A stretch of 25,824 nt of DNA from CAZSXS01 sp964611385 (GTDB taxonomy: Bacteria; Bacillota; Clostridia; Lachnospirales; CAYPQA01), in assembly GCA_964611385.1 (NCBI GenBank), contig CAZSXS010000055.1, positions 1 through 25,824 of the forward strand, read 5' to 3'. Each line of letters begins with the position of its first letter. The first letter of the stretch is position 1. The notes beneath the pieces are model-generated. The model was not told the origin of the DNA and made no database searches. It worked only from the letters and a program-made list of their open reading frames with translations. Position numbers and translations under genes: made by a program. Positions 1-7,531 of this stretch are shown piece after piece.

Positions 1-51
1 GCTTACCTTGTTGGCTTTTGGCGCGCTTTCACATAGTGAAAACCATTTCAT
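1..51 (-). CDS. Partial CDS, N-terminal fragment running off the left edge
   Basis: Seventeen open codons read leftwards from an ATG at 49-51 to the window edge, giving MKWFSLCESAPKANKVS. The start is preceded by AGGAGG at 58-63 with a 6-base gap, as good a ribosome binding site as any in the window. That site is the main reason to believe a gene starts here. Too little protein is visible to assign a family. The leader upstream contains several small hairpins, so expression may be controlled in the 5' region. It could also be a short leader peptide or a chance match. Confidence 0.4.
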   Translation of the reverse strand, partial: MKWFSLCESAPKANKVS

Positions 52-300
52 ACTATTCCTCCTCTTTTTTTAACGCCTACTTAAAAGATAGGCAAATAAA
101 ACACCCCCCAAATCCTTTAAATGATAGGGGGGCGTGTTATATTTTTTATTCAGTTACTAAACAATCCTCAAAAGGTGTATTTTTACCTACACTATCATAC
201 ACTCCTACACTTTTGACTTTAAAACCTTGATTCAAGGTCTATGCAAACACTGTTACAGTTCTCCAGATTAAAAGAAAGTAGCTTGCTAAGGCTTTGTAGA
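52..300. other. Leader/intergenic region with small hairpins and a hexamer repeat
   Basis: No gene is supported here. Reading leftwards into the fragment at 1-51, the leader has a 5-bp stem (75-79 with 89-93) and a C6/G6 stem (104-109 with 127-132) followed on the minus strand by a weak T-rich stretch. Farther upstream are three direct copies of TACACT (188-193, 198-203, 206-211) and a near palindrome ACCTTGA-T-TCAAGGT (224-238). TTTAAA with TATGAT 18 bases downstream on the minus strand could be a promoter. I do not recognise a riboswitch class. Confidence 0.3.
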
Positions 301-344
301 GCACACAAAAAGACCTCGAGGTTACCGAGGTCTTTTTGTGTGCT
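300..344. terminator. Bidirectional rho-independent terminator
   Basis: The arms 300-318 and 326-344 are a perfect 19-bp inverted repeat with a 7-base loop. The GC core GACCTCG/CGAGGTC is flanked by A5 on one side and T5 on the other, so it can terminate transcription from either side. It lies about 80 bases past the stop of the minus-strand DUF3794/LysM gene and most likely ends that transcript. Confidence 0.8.
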
Positions 345-426
345 GCTGTGCTTGCACTGTTCGCATCATTTATGATTTTCTTAAAACATTGACTAATAAC
401 CTTTTTAGTAGGCTTACAAAACCTTC

Positions 427-1980
427 CTAATTCTTCTTCAAAATCAATAAGCGCTGCCCTGCTGAGATCTCCCCGTCCAGCTCATTGATTTCTCGGATAT
501 CGTCAATGGAGGTATTATACCTCTTCGCTACCTTCCAGAGATTGTCGTCCTTTTGAACTATGTATACAGTCATGCTGGCAAAGCTGTCAAGGTAGCTTTT
601 GTCCAACTCCTGGAAGCTGATATCGGTGATCATGCTCATTTCCCGATGCTCGATAATTTGAGTATTGAAGCCAATGAGTAAACGCAGCTCCAACTCACGG
701 TTGCTGAGCATGTTGAAGCCCACATGGTCAATGGTAGGGGCCAGCTTCACTTGCATGTTACCCCGGGCGCCTTTCGTTTCAATGATCTGCTTGTAGGGTA
801 CTAGCGCTTTGTGGGAGTAGATGGGACGCTCGTCACTTTGGGCAACATAGAGTATATCTGTTTCCACATAGCCTTCCACCAACACCTTATCTTCGATCAC
901 TCGCAAGTCGTCTACCTTGACCTTGCCATTCACTCGCAGAATTTGCAGAATGTCTGGGCACTCGTCATCAATCTGTATCACTTCCTTCACTTGTGTCTGA
1001 TTCTTGTTTCGAGAGATCAAGCGTGGGTACTTTATAGGGGTCTTGCTCAGTTCCAGGCTCTTGTTAATGCAGTAGGCATCCTCCAGTATTTCTAAGGTCT
1101 CCTGGCTATGTACACGGATAAGAACGCCGATGTTGGCTTCAATGCTCACCACTCGACTTTCCCCGTCCTGGTCCGGCTCAATCTTTGCCATTTGATCCAT
1201 AACCACCAGGCTGATGTCGGCAAACATATCATCCTTAACACCTGGGATTTCTACCGTCCCACTGAAGGGTAGCTCGTTTTCCAAAAATTCAATGACTCTT
1301 TCCTCGTTGTCCGCCTTGTACAAAGTGGTTACGTTCAGTTCCCCGTTAATGCTGACCCGCCCGGTACCAACCCGGACATCCTTATTGCTGACCTGCACCA
1401 TACTTTGCAGAACTTCTCGTATATTGGGCTTGCCCGAGGGTACACTTATTTTCTCTTTAATCATCAGCCTTTCTTCCCGGTTGTCTATACGCCGGTCAAG
1501 GTGCAAGACTCTCTTTTGAAGCTGGTTTTCCGGAACTTCCTTAATATGTACCACCACATCGTGGGTTCGGGCACTGTCTGCTGTGATCGTAACCCCCAAA
1601 ATGGCCTTGTAGCTGACCTTACGGTCATTGAGCATTCTGTAGTCGATGTTAGTTATGTCCACATTCACTTCCACCCACATATCCTTGTTGATACCGTCCA
1701 CATTCATGTAGTCCTCAAAGGGTGCGGAGAGCATGATACACTGCACAGGCTGTGGGGAATTTTTGGCCAGGTACAAAACGGACAGCTCCAGTCTCCCTGA
1801 AAAGCTACATTTATCGACGGAAGTCTCCGTCTTGTCAATGCAGGTTCTTGCGTCGGTTTGCAGAATGACGGACATGTCCGGCTTCACATCGGGCACGATA
1901 ATATCGCCTTCTACCAAGATTTGCGTAAACTCGTTGATGACTCTCTCATCCAACACAAGCTTTTCTTTTATCAAATCCAT
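427..1980 (-). CDS. DUF3794 (SPOCS) and LysM domain protein
   Basis: A 517-residue protein. The bulk is made of repeated beta-rich segments of the DUF3794/SPOCS type, recognisable by recurring strings such as EVLQ and by VxVxG-like strands around residues 30-130, 185-290 and 330-430. The C-terminus, about residues 470-516, is one LysM module (starts YIVQKDDNLWKVAKRY, ends GQRLLIL), which binds peptidoglycan. No signal peptide is seen at the N-terminus (MDLIKEKLVLDERV). In the family this architecture is common in spore-forming Clostridia and is associated with spore or cell-surface assembly; the exact role is not established. A GGGAGGG site lies upstream of the ATG. The gene is monocistronic, ending at the hairpin at 300-344. 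I could not confirm a sporulation sigma-factor promoter. Confidence 0.85.
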   Translation of the reverse strand: MDLIKEKLVLDERVINEFTQILVEGDIIVPDVKPDMSVILQTDARTCIDKTETSVDKCSFSGRLELSVLYLAKNSPQPVQCIMLSAPFEDYMNVDGINKDMWVEVNVDITNIDYRMLNDRKVSYKAILGVTITADSARTHDVVVHIKEVPENQLQKRVLHLDRRIDNREERLMIKEKISVPSGKPNIREVLQSMVQVSNKDVRVGTGRVSINGELNVTTLYKADNEERVIEFLENELPFSGTVEIPGVKDDMFADISLVVMDQMAKIEPDQDGESRVVSIEANIGVLIRVHSQETLEILEDAYCINKSLELSKTPIKYPRLISRNKNQTQVKEVIQIDDECPDILQILRVNGKVKVDDLRVIEDKVLVEGYVETDILYVAQSDERPIYSHKALVPYKQIIETKGARGNMQVKLAPTIDHVGFNMLSNRELELRLLIGFNTQIIEHREMSMITDISFQELDKSYLDSFASMTVYIVQKDDNLWKVAKRYNTSIDDIREINELDGEISAGQRLLILKKN

Positions 1981-2066
1981 TTAAAAAACCCTCCCTGAAT
2001 ATACTTAATATTACAATATATTCCGGTGGGGCTTTTTTTATACGCAGTCATTAAAAACAAAACCGT

Positions 2067-2127
2067 GGTGGAGGGAGGCGGAAAACTTTTTTCGCCGTTT
2101 GAAAAAAGTTTTCCGCCTCCCTCCACC
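2067..2127. repeat. Perfect 27-bp hairpin
   Basis: Arms 2067-2093 and 2101-2127 are exact inverted complements of 27 bases with a 7-base loop (GCCGTTT). The left arm is purine rich (GGTGGAGGGAGGCGG, then AAAAC and a T run). There is no T tail beyond the stem, so it is not a classical terminator. A related hairpin lies at 2320-2382. It sits between the divergent DUF3794 gene and the promoter of the MutS-like pair. Confidence 0.85.
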
Positions 2128-2212
2128 TTTCAAAAAAGCCGGGCATGGGGTTGGGATTAATGATCAGACGGAATCTAAAATGCTCAATTTAGTATTCACC
2201 GGTTTGCCAGTG

Positions 2213-2241
2213 TTGAGTATTGAGTACGCTTACTGTATAAT
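2213..2241 (+). promoter_or_regulatory. Sigma-A type promoter for the MutS-like pair
   Basis: TTGAGT (2213-2218), a 17-base spacer, then a perfect TATAAT (2236-2241). Transcription would start near 2248 and run through the hairpin at 2320-2382 before reaching the start codon at 2410. It is the only strong promoter seen between the two hairpins. Confidence 0.7.
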
Positions 2242-2319
2242 AACGTTACAATTAATACCTGTCCACTCTTTCACAAAATTCCTTTTAAACGGCATTTTGA
2301 GAGGGGTGGGGATGAGGGT

Positions 2320-2382
2320 TTGGGAGAAGGGGCGGGGAACACTTTTGGCCGCAGAAAAAGGGTGCCCCGCCCCTTCTCCCAA
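2320..2382. repeat. Long hairpin in the leader of the MutS-like pair
   Basis: The outer arms 2320-2337 and 2365-2382 are an exact 18-bp inverted repeat (TTGGGAGAAGGGGCGGGG). The inner part pairs imperfectly around GGCCGCAG. Its layout, a G-rich arm, then GAACAC, a T run, a GCCG loop, an A run and a C-rich arm, parallels the hairpin at 2067-2127, so the two look like diverged copies. It falls inside the expected 5' untranslated region, 17 bases before AAGGAGG. Only four T residues follow (TCTTTT), so it could act as a weak attenuator. Confidence 0.8.
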
Positions 2383-2409
2383 GGTCTTTTACGATTTTAA
2401 GGAGGGTGT

Positions 2410-3975
2410 ATGAGACCGGAATTTGTAAATTTTTACGTACCGGCGGTTCCAATGAGTGAAGAGTTTCTGATGGATACGGATATTTTGACCTTGTCCACTT
2501 TTTTTATATTTGAAAAGGATGTTGTAAAAAGGATCGAATGGCTTGGTCAGTATAGCACCTGTGACCGGCAGGAGGCCCAGAGACGCTGCCTTATGACCTT
2601 GCAGTTTTTGAAGGAGCCTAACTCCCTTACGCTGTTTCGACAGCTTATCTCCCTGTCTAAGGACATGAGTGAGCTCTATAACGCCTTTATGTACAATGAG
2701 GGGAAACTCTTGCGCTGTGTTCGTGCCTATTGGCTGATGAGTAAGTTTATCACGTCTGTTGATTTGCTGTGCCAGGGCTTGCTTTCTTATGAGGACAAGG
2801 AAATCAAGCAGTTGTATCAGTACGCTTGGGAAACCCAAAGCAGTCCGCTGTATAAGCTGGTGAAGGAACGAATCCTGAGCTTTGAGGACTGGCTGCATTT
2901 TCCCATTGAGTTTGATTTGTATACCAATGTTACCAGAAATGGAGACGCTATTTCGTTTTATGAAGAAATTTTAAGTGAGCATGAGCAATCAGTTAGTATC
3001 TTTAAGACGTATGAAATACCAAATGGCTTGTTTGGTAGCATTCCAATGAAAAGAGGCGGCGAAACACCTCATTTGGAAGCCTTTTTCATCAAAAAACTTG
3101 AAACCAAATGGCGTGGAAATCTTTCAAAAGCCGAAGCAGAGCTTAAAAAAGTTGACTTTCAGGCTATATTAGACTGGTGCTCCTTTCTAAAGCAGGCTGA
3201 ATATTTTGTGTCCGCCCTGCTGTATGCTGGCAGCCTCAATGCAAAAGCTTGCCCCCTGTGCGTACCGGCCTTGGGTGAATCCGGTATTACGGCCAAGTCC
3301 TTGTATTACCCCAATATGCTTCTCTCTGTGGAGGGCAAGCTTCCTATTCCGCAATCTTTTGAGATCCAAGACGAAGACACTGTGGTGATCACTGGCCCCA
3401 ACAGCTCTGGAAAAACCTCCGTTCTGAAATCCATTGCCCAAAGCTGTTTTTTAGCGCATCTGGGCTTTCCCATACCAGCAGAGCATTTTTCTTGCGGAGT
3501 CTATCATGGGTATTTATCCTTATTTAGTGCCGGGGAAGATACGAATCTCCAACAGTCTCGATTTGATATTGAAGCGGCCGCACTGGGCACTATTCTTCAA
3601 AAAGCATCTCCAGGTACTTTCGTTGCCATCAACGAGCCCTTTACCAGTACGAATTCTGCCGAAGCTGCTCAATTGCTGGTAAAGGCCTGCTCTCTGCTCA
3701 CACAGAAAAGGATTTATCCCTTAATGGTTACTCATATTTATGACTTTTTTCATATGGCGAAAAAGATAAACATGACGGTACAGAGCTTTATAATGGAAAG
3801 TACCTCTGATAACGGAGAAGTCCACTATTCGTATAAGCTCACAAAAAAAGCCCCTGATGTCAGGAGCTATGCCACAATGATTGCGAAGCAGCATGGGCTA
3901 GATATAACAAAATTGCTGAAGGATAAAGATAAATTGGCCGAGGTAGAAGCCTACCTGGAAAAGGAGGGTTTATGA
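2410..3975 (+). CDS. MutS-like ATPase (domain V type), first of a pair
   Basis: A 521-residue protein whose C-terminal half is a MutS/ABC-type ATPase. Walker A is GPNSSGKT at about 329-336. A GEDTNLQQSRFDIEA segment (about 375-389) sits where the MutS signature helix lies. Walker B reads FVAINEP (404-410) with Asn in place of the usual Asp, and a switch His is in VTHIYDF (about 442). The N-terminal half is helical and lever-like. The mismatch-recognition and connector domains of true MutS (about 850 residues) are absent, so canonical mismatch repair is unlikely. The start has AAGGAGG at 2399-2405. The stop overlaps the start of the next gene by 4 bases, implying co-translation with its paralogue and perhaps a heterodimer. 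MutS-like ATPases with an NE Walker B are, from memory, a recognised Firmicutes subgroup of unknown function. Confidence 0.85.
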   Translation: MRPEFVNFYVPAVPMSEEFLMDTDILTLSTFFIFEKDVVKRIEWLGQYSTCDRQEAQRRCLMTLQFLKEPNSLTLFRQLISLSKDMSELYNAFMYNEGKLLRCVRAYWLMSKFITSVDLLCQGLLSYEDKEIKQLYQYAWETQSSPLYKLVKERILSFEDWLHFPIEFDLYTNVTRNGDAISFYEEILSEHEQSVSIFKTYEIPNGLFGSIPMKRGGETPHLEAFFIKKLETKWRGNLSKAEAELKKVDFQAILDWCSFLKQAEYFVSALLYAGSLNAKACPLCVPALGESGITAKSLYYPNMLLSVEGKLPIPQSFEIQDEDTVVITGPNSSGKTSVLKSIAQSCFLAHLGFPIPAEHFSCGVYHGYLSLFSAGEDTNLQQSRFDIEAAALGTILQKASPGTFVAINEPFTSTNSAEAAQLLVKACSLLTQKRIYPLMVTHIYDFFHMAKKINMTVQSFIMESTSDNGEVHYSYKLTKKAPDVRSYATMIAKQHGLDITKLLKDKDKLAEVEAYLEKEGL

Positions 3976-5489
3976 GTCAGGCTTTTGATCTGCTTTTGAA
4001 CAGCAGTATTGATATTTTATCTGAAAAATACTTAGATGATGTACAATTAAGCGATTTTTTAAGGCAGTTTTTTTCTGACCCGATTCGGTATGTAACAACC
4101 GATGAGGCTGCTCTATTAGAGAGAAACAGAATTTTGAACTGTCTAGCAGATGATGAACCGCTTTATTTAAGCCTCGAAGAACTGTCACGGCAGATCGGGA
4201 CGCTGAATCAGGTTGTGAAATTTTTTGAGCTAGACTCTGTCCAGTTTTGGGGCAGCATATCAGTGTGTAAGGATATCTATCAAAGCATGAAGAATCTCAT
4301 AGACAAAATTGGAGATCCCAAATGCGACTGGTTTGCGGCAGCGAAAACCTTTCTGCAAGATATACTAAAGGAATGCTTCTACCCAGGATTTGACGATCTT
4401 TGGAAAATCTATGCCAGTGGTAGTGACATACTGCAAGGCATACGCTATCGATTCACCCTAGATCACCAGTTGAGAATCCAAAGCATTGCCGTGAAGGAGA
4501 TCGTGGAGAATCGGTACATAAAAAAGAAGAGGCCTTGGGAATTTAATGCGGTAACAGAACTGGCGCAAAATGACAAAGATACACAAAACTCTCGTTATCA
4601 CACTTCGCGCAATCTGAATATACCGCAGCTATTGAAGGTAAATATGAATCGGATCTATCTGGAGCAGATCAAAAGTGCCCATGCACAGTTTCGTTTCTTT
4701 GCCATGAGGCTAGTTTCTAGGCTCAAAACGTTAAACGAAAGTTTGGACTATATTATAGGAGCTTACCGTTATCAGGCCTATCTGATAGGGAAGAAGCTTC
4801 CCCTATGCTTTGCCAAGGTTTGCAAAGCAGAAGAAGCCTACTTCATAAAGGGAATGCTTCATCCCGAAATGGCACAGCGGGGCGGAGCTGTCGTCTTAAA
4901 TGATCTCACTGTAGAAAATCATGATGCTATCCTTCTGATCGGAGGCATGAACCATGGGGGCAAAACAACATTTCTGCGTTCCCTGGGGGCGGCTTTGCTT
5001 CTTTTTCAGCTTGGGTTGCCCCTACTGGCTCAATCCGCTCAGCTTCGTATTTTTAAGCACTTGGTCAGCGTATTTTCTGAGAAGGAAGATAATCAATTTA
5101 AAGGCGGCAAGCTGGGCCACGAAATGACCCAGATCGCAACTGCTATCCAGTCCATGAATCCAGAATCGTTTTTTCTGTTTAACGAACCAGTCTGCGCCAG
5201 CTCGCCTGCTGAAAATTATCTTTTGAGTAAGGAAATCCTATGCATGATGAAAGCTCTTTGTTTGAACGGTGTGTGGGTAAGCCATGCCTATGCTTTGTTT
5301 GATGATATCCCCCATATGAATCAATGGGTCAGCGGAAGCCAGCTGCTCATGCTTCGAACTGCAAGCGATGCAGAGGAACCCTACTCTATCCACGAAGGAA
5401 AGCCCCAGTGGGATAGCGAAGCTTTTTGTGAGTTGACGGATCACCTTCTGCTGCTAGAAGCAGGGCAAACGCATACGAAATATTTTTGA
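3972..5489 (+). CDS. MutS-like ATPase (domain V type), second of a pair
   Basis: A 505-residue protein with the same plan as its upstream neighbour: a helical N-terminal 300 residues and a C-terminal MutS/ABC ATPase. Walker A is GGMNHGGKTT (about 324-333), unusual in having MNHGG where most families have PNxSG. The signature-like segment is EDNQFKGGKLGHEM (about 372-385), Walker B is FFLFNEP (400-406), again Asn instead of Asp, and a switch His follows in WVSHAY (about 438). It lacks DNA mismatch-recognition domains. The ATG overlaps the previous stop (ATGA), the usual sign of translational coupling. The two proteins have clearly diverged, so this is an old duplication. Function unknown; a heterodimeric DNA- or nucleic-acid-associated ATPase is the natural inference. 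No clear terminator follows before the next promoter at 5652. Confidence 0.85.
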   Translation: MSQAFDLLLNSSIDILSEKYLDDVQLSDFLRQFFSDPIRYVTTDEAALLERNRILNCLADDEPLYLSLEELSRQIGTLNQVVKFFELDSVQFWGSISVCKDIYQSMKNLIDKIGDPKCDWFAAAKTFLQDILKECFYPGFDDLWKIYASGSDILQGIRYRFTLDHQLRIQSIAVKEIVENRYIKKKRPWEFNAVTELAQNDKDTQNSRYHTSRNLNIPQLLKVNMNRIYLEQIKSAHAQFRFFAMRLVSRLKTLNESLDYIIGAYRYQAYLIGKKLPLCFAKVCKAEEAYFIKGMLHPEMAQRGGAVVLNDLTVENHDAILLIGGMNHGGKTTFLRSLGAALLLFQLGLPLLAQSAQLRIFKHLVSVFSEKEDNQFKGGKLGHEMTQIATAIQSMNPESFFLFNEPVCASSPAENYLLSKEILCMMKALCLNGVWVSHAYALFDDIPHMNQWVSGSQLLMLRTASDAEEPYSIHEGKPQWDSEAFCELTDHLLLLEAGQTHTKYF

Positions 5490-5651
5490 TGACAGAGCGT
5501 GTTTTTTGACTGTAAATTCGCCTGTGTGGACGAATAGAAATTAATAAATGTCATTTTCTTCTGTTTTTTGGAAAACAAAACGTCTACAGAATCCTTTTTC
5601 TTGTCAAGAAATTTTCGTATGCGTTTGCCCTGTGCCAGAAAGACCAGTCCC

Positions 5652-5680
5652 TTTACAAGGAAGAAGAATAAAGATATAAT
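5652..5680 (+). promoter_or_regulatory. Sigma-A type promoter for the GH13 phosphorylase gene
   Basis: TTTACA (5652-5657), a 17-base spacer and a perfect TATAAT (5675-5680), 30 bases before the start codon. GGAGG at 5700-5704 is the ribosome binding site. This makes the downstream gene an independent transcription unit rather than part of the MutS-like operon. Confidence 0.75.
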
Positions 5681-5710
5681 GCGACCAAAATTTATATTTG
5701 GAGGAAAACC

Positions 5711-7237
5711 ATGCCTGTTCAAAATAAGGTTCAATTAATTACGTACCCCGATTCAATGGGTGGGGATTTAAAAACGCTGAATGAAGTTTTATTAAAATAC
5801 TTCAAGGGTTTATTCAAGGGAATTCATATACTGCCGCCTTATCTCTCCTCCGGTGATAGGGGCTTTGCGCCCTTGACTTATGACCAGATTGAGCCTGCCT
5901 TTGGTAGCTTTGATGATATTGATCGACTCAGTGAAAAATTTGATATTGTGCTAGACTTTATGGTTAATCATCTATCAGCCCGTTCAATCTTTTTTAAAGA
6001 TTTTCTGGAAAAAGGTCGAAATTCAAGCTATTTTGACCTTTTCATCACTCCAGATAAAATCTGGCCAGGACATGCAGAACCCCCAAAGGCTGATCTGGAA
6101 AAAATCTTTCTGCGCCGTTCTCGTCCATTTTCAGAATTTACTACAGCGGAGGGTAAGGAAGAAACCCTCTGGACCACCTTTGGGCGAGAAAACCCCTCAG
6201 AACAAATAGATTTGGACATCAATGCCCCTGCTACCCGGCAGCTTATTGCAGATTTCTTTGAGAACTTCAGTCGTCACAAAGTGAAAATGGTTCGTTTGGA
6301 TGCCATCGGTTATGTGATCAAAAAACCTGGAACCTCCTGCTTTTTTGTGGAACCGGAGATTTATGGGTTTATAGATTGGATCACAGAGTTAGCAAAAAAA
6401 ATGAACCTAGAGCTGTTACCAGAGGTTCATGCAAACTATCATACAAATTTTAAGCTTTCAGCCCATGGCCAGTGGATTTATGATTTTATTCTACCCTATA
6501 CAGTACTTGAAACGCTGCTAACCCATAGCAGCCAAAGCCTTTACAACTATTTAAAAATTAGACCTGAAAAGCAAATAACTATGCTAGACTGCCATGATGG
6601 CGTCCCAATAAAGCCGGATTTGGATGAGCTTTATCTTTCCGAAAATGCGAAAAAAGTGGTAGACTTCTGTGCGGAAAACGGAGCCGAGTTCAGCCGTATT
6701 TTATCGGAGGAGCACAAGGACAAGGACGGCTTTGACGTTCATCAGATCTTAGGTACTTACTACTGCCTTCTTGGGAAAAACGATGCAGCTTATCTTGCCG
6801 CCCGAGCCATACAGCTTTTTGTACCAGGTGTTCCCCAAATCTACTATGTTGGCCTCCTTGCAGGGGAAAATGACATGGAAAGGGCAAACGAAAGCGGCGA
6901 ACGCCGTGAGTTGAACCGCCACAACTACAGCATTCCAGAAATCGAAGCAGCCCTTGCCAAGCCCGTGGTACAAAAGCTTATGCGGTTAATTCGCTTCAGG
7001 AATGAATACGAAGCCTTTGATGGGACGTTTTGGTTTGGTGTAGATGCGGAAGGGACAGAAGAGACAGAAAAGGTAGACGGAACGAAAGCTCAGGGTCTTA
7101 GCAGTGAGCGTAATGAAGTTTGCATGGGCTGGAAAAAGGACACCACTCGCTGTACGCTGCGTATTTGCCTGGATACTTTTAATACCCTTGTTGAATATCA
7201 GAGGGAAGATGGGGAATCAGTGGAATGGGAAGTGTAG
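5711..7237 (+). CDS. Sucrose phosphorylase-type glycoside phosphorylase (GH13_18)
   Basis: A 508-residue cytoplasmic enzyme of the GH13 subfamily 18 type, which uses inorganic phosphate to split a glucoside into glucose 1-phosphate. The N-terminus (LITYPDSMGGDLKTLNEVL) and the block GDRGFAPLTYDQIEPAFG match the sucrose phosphorylase pattern. The three catalytic residues are visible: nucleophile D197 in VRLDAIGY, acid/base E238 in LLPEVHANY, and transition-state stabiliser D296 in DCHDGV. A late block PGVPQIYYVGLLAGEND (about 380-396) and ELNRHNYS are also typical. Length is normal for the family. The acceptor is uncertain: subfamily members act on sucrose, sucrose 6'-phosphate, glucosylglycerol or glucosylglycerate, and the specificity loop here (RRSRPFSEF) differs from classical sucrose phosphorylase as I recall it. 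No sugar transporter, fructokinase or regulator lies beside it. Confidence 0.85.
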   Translation: MPVQNKVQLITYPDSMGGDLKTLNEVLLKYFKGLFKGIHILPPYLSSGDRGFAPLTYDQIEPAFGSFDDIDRLSEKFDIVLDFMVNHLSARSIFFKDFLEKGRNSSYFDLFITPDKIWPGHAEPPKADLEKIFLRRSRPFSEFTTAEGKEETLWTTFGRENPSEQIDLDINAPATRQLIADFFENFSRHKVKMVRLDAIGYVIKKPGTSCFFVEPEIYGFIDWITELAKKMNLELLPEVHANYHTNFKLSAHGQWIYDFILPYTVLETLLTHSSQSLYNYLKIRPEKQITMLDCHDGVPIKPDLDELYLSENAKKVVDFCAENGAEFSRILSEEHKDKDGFDVHQILGTYYCLLGKNDAAYLAARAIQLFVPGVPQIYYVGLLAGENDMERANESGERRELNRHNYSIPEIEAALAKPVVQKLMRLIRFRNEYEAFDGTFWFGVDAEGTEETEKVDGTKAQGLSSERNEVCMGWKKDTTRCTLRICLDTFNTLVEYQREDGESVEWEV

Positions 7238-7402
7238 CGTTCTTTACTGTAGTGAGCTAACCTTCTACTGCTGTTCTTTTTGCTGCAATTGATCAATCTA
7301 CCAGTGCAGTACTCTTTACTACAGCTAGCCAGCTTACTAGTGAAGAGTAGTTTCAATCAACCAATCTTCCAACGCACTTGCTACTATATTCATCATAGAA
7401 CA

Positions 7403-7445
7403 AAAAAGCCCCGAAGCAAGAATTTTGATTGCTTCGGGGCTTTTT
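7403..7445. terminator. Bidirectional terminator between convergent genes
   Basis: Arms 7403-7419 and 7429-7445 are a perfect 17-bp inverted repeat with a 9-base loop. The core GCCCCGAAGCAA is flanked by A5 and T5 runs, so it works in both directions. It ends the GH13 phosphorylase transcript from the left and the glgB-PBP transcript from the right. Confidence 0.9.
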
Positions 7446-7531
7446 CATATAATTAAAGTGATACTTACTTCACAAGTACCAGAGTCAGTGACGCACCTTT
7501 GTCACCAGTTTCCAGCAAGTAGAACAATTGC

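Noticed and set aside
52..300. Riboswitch or T-box leader at the left edge
   Set aside because: Small stems exist but none of the conserved cores I know (for example the T-box TGGNACCGCG or SAM, TPP, FMN cores) is present.
5441..5734. 97-codon minus-strand frame across the gap before the GH13 gene
   Set aside because: No ribosome binding site, overlaps two real genes and the GH13 promoter, and has no recognisable domain.
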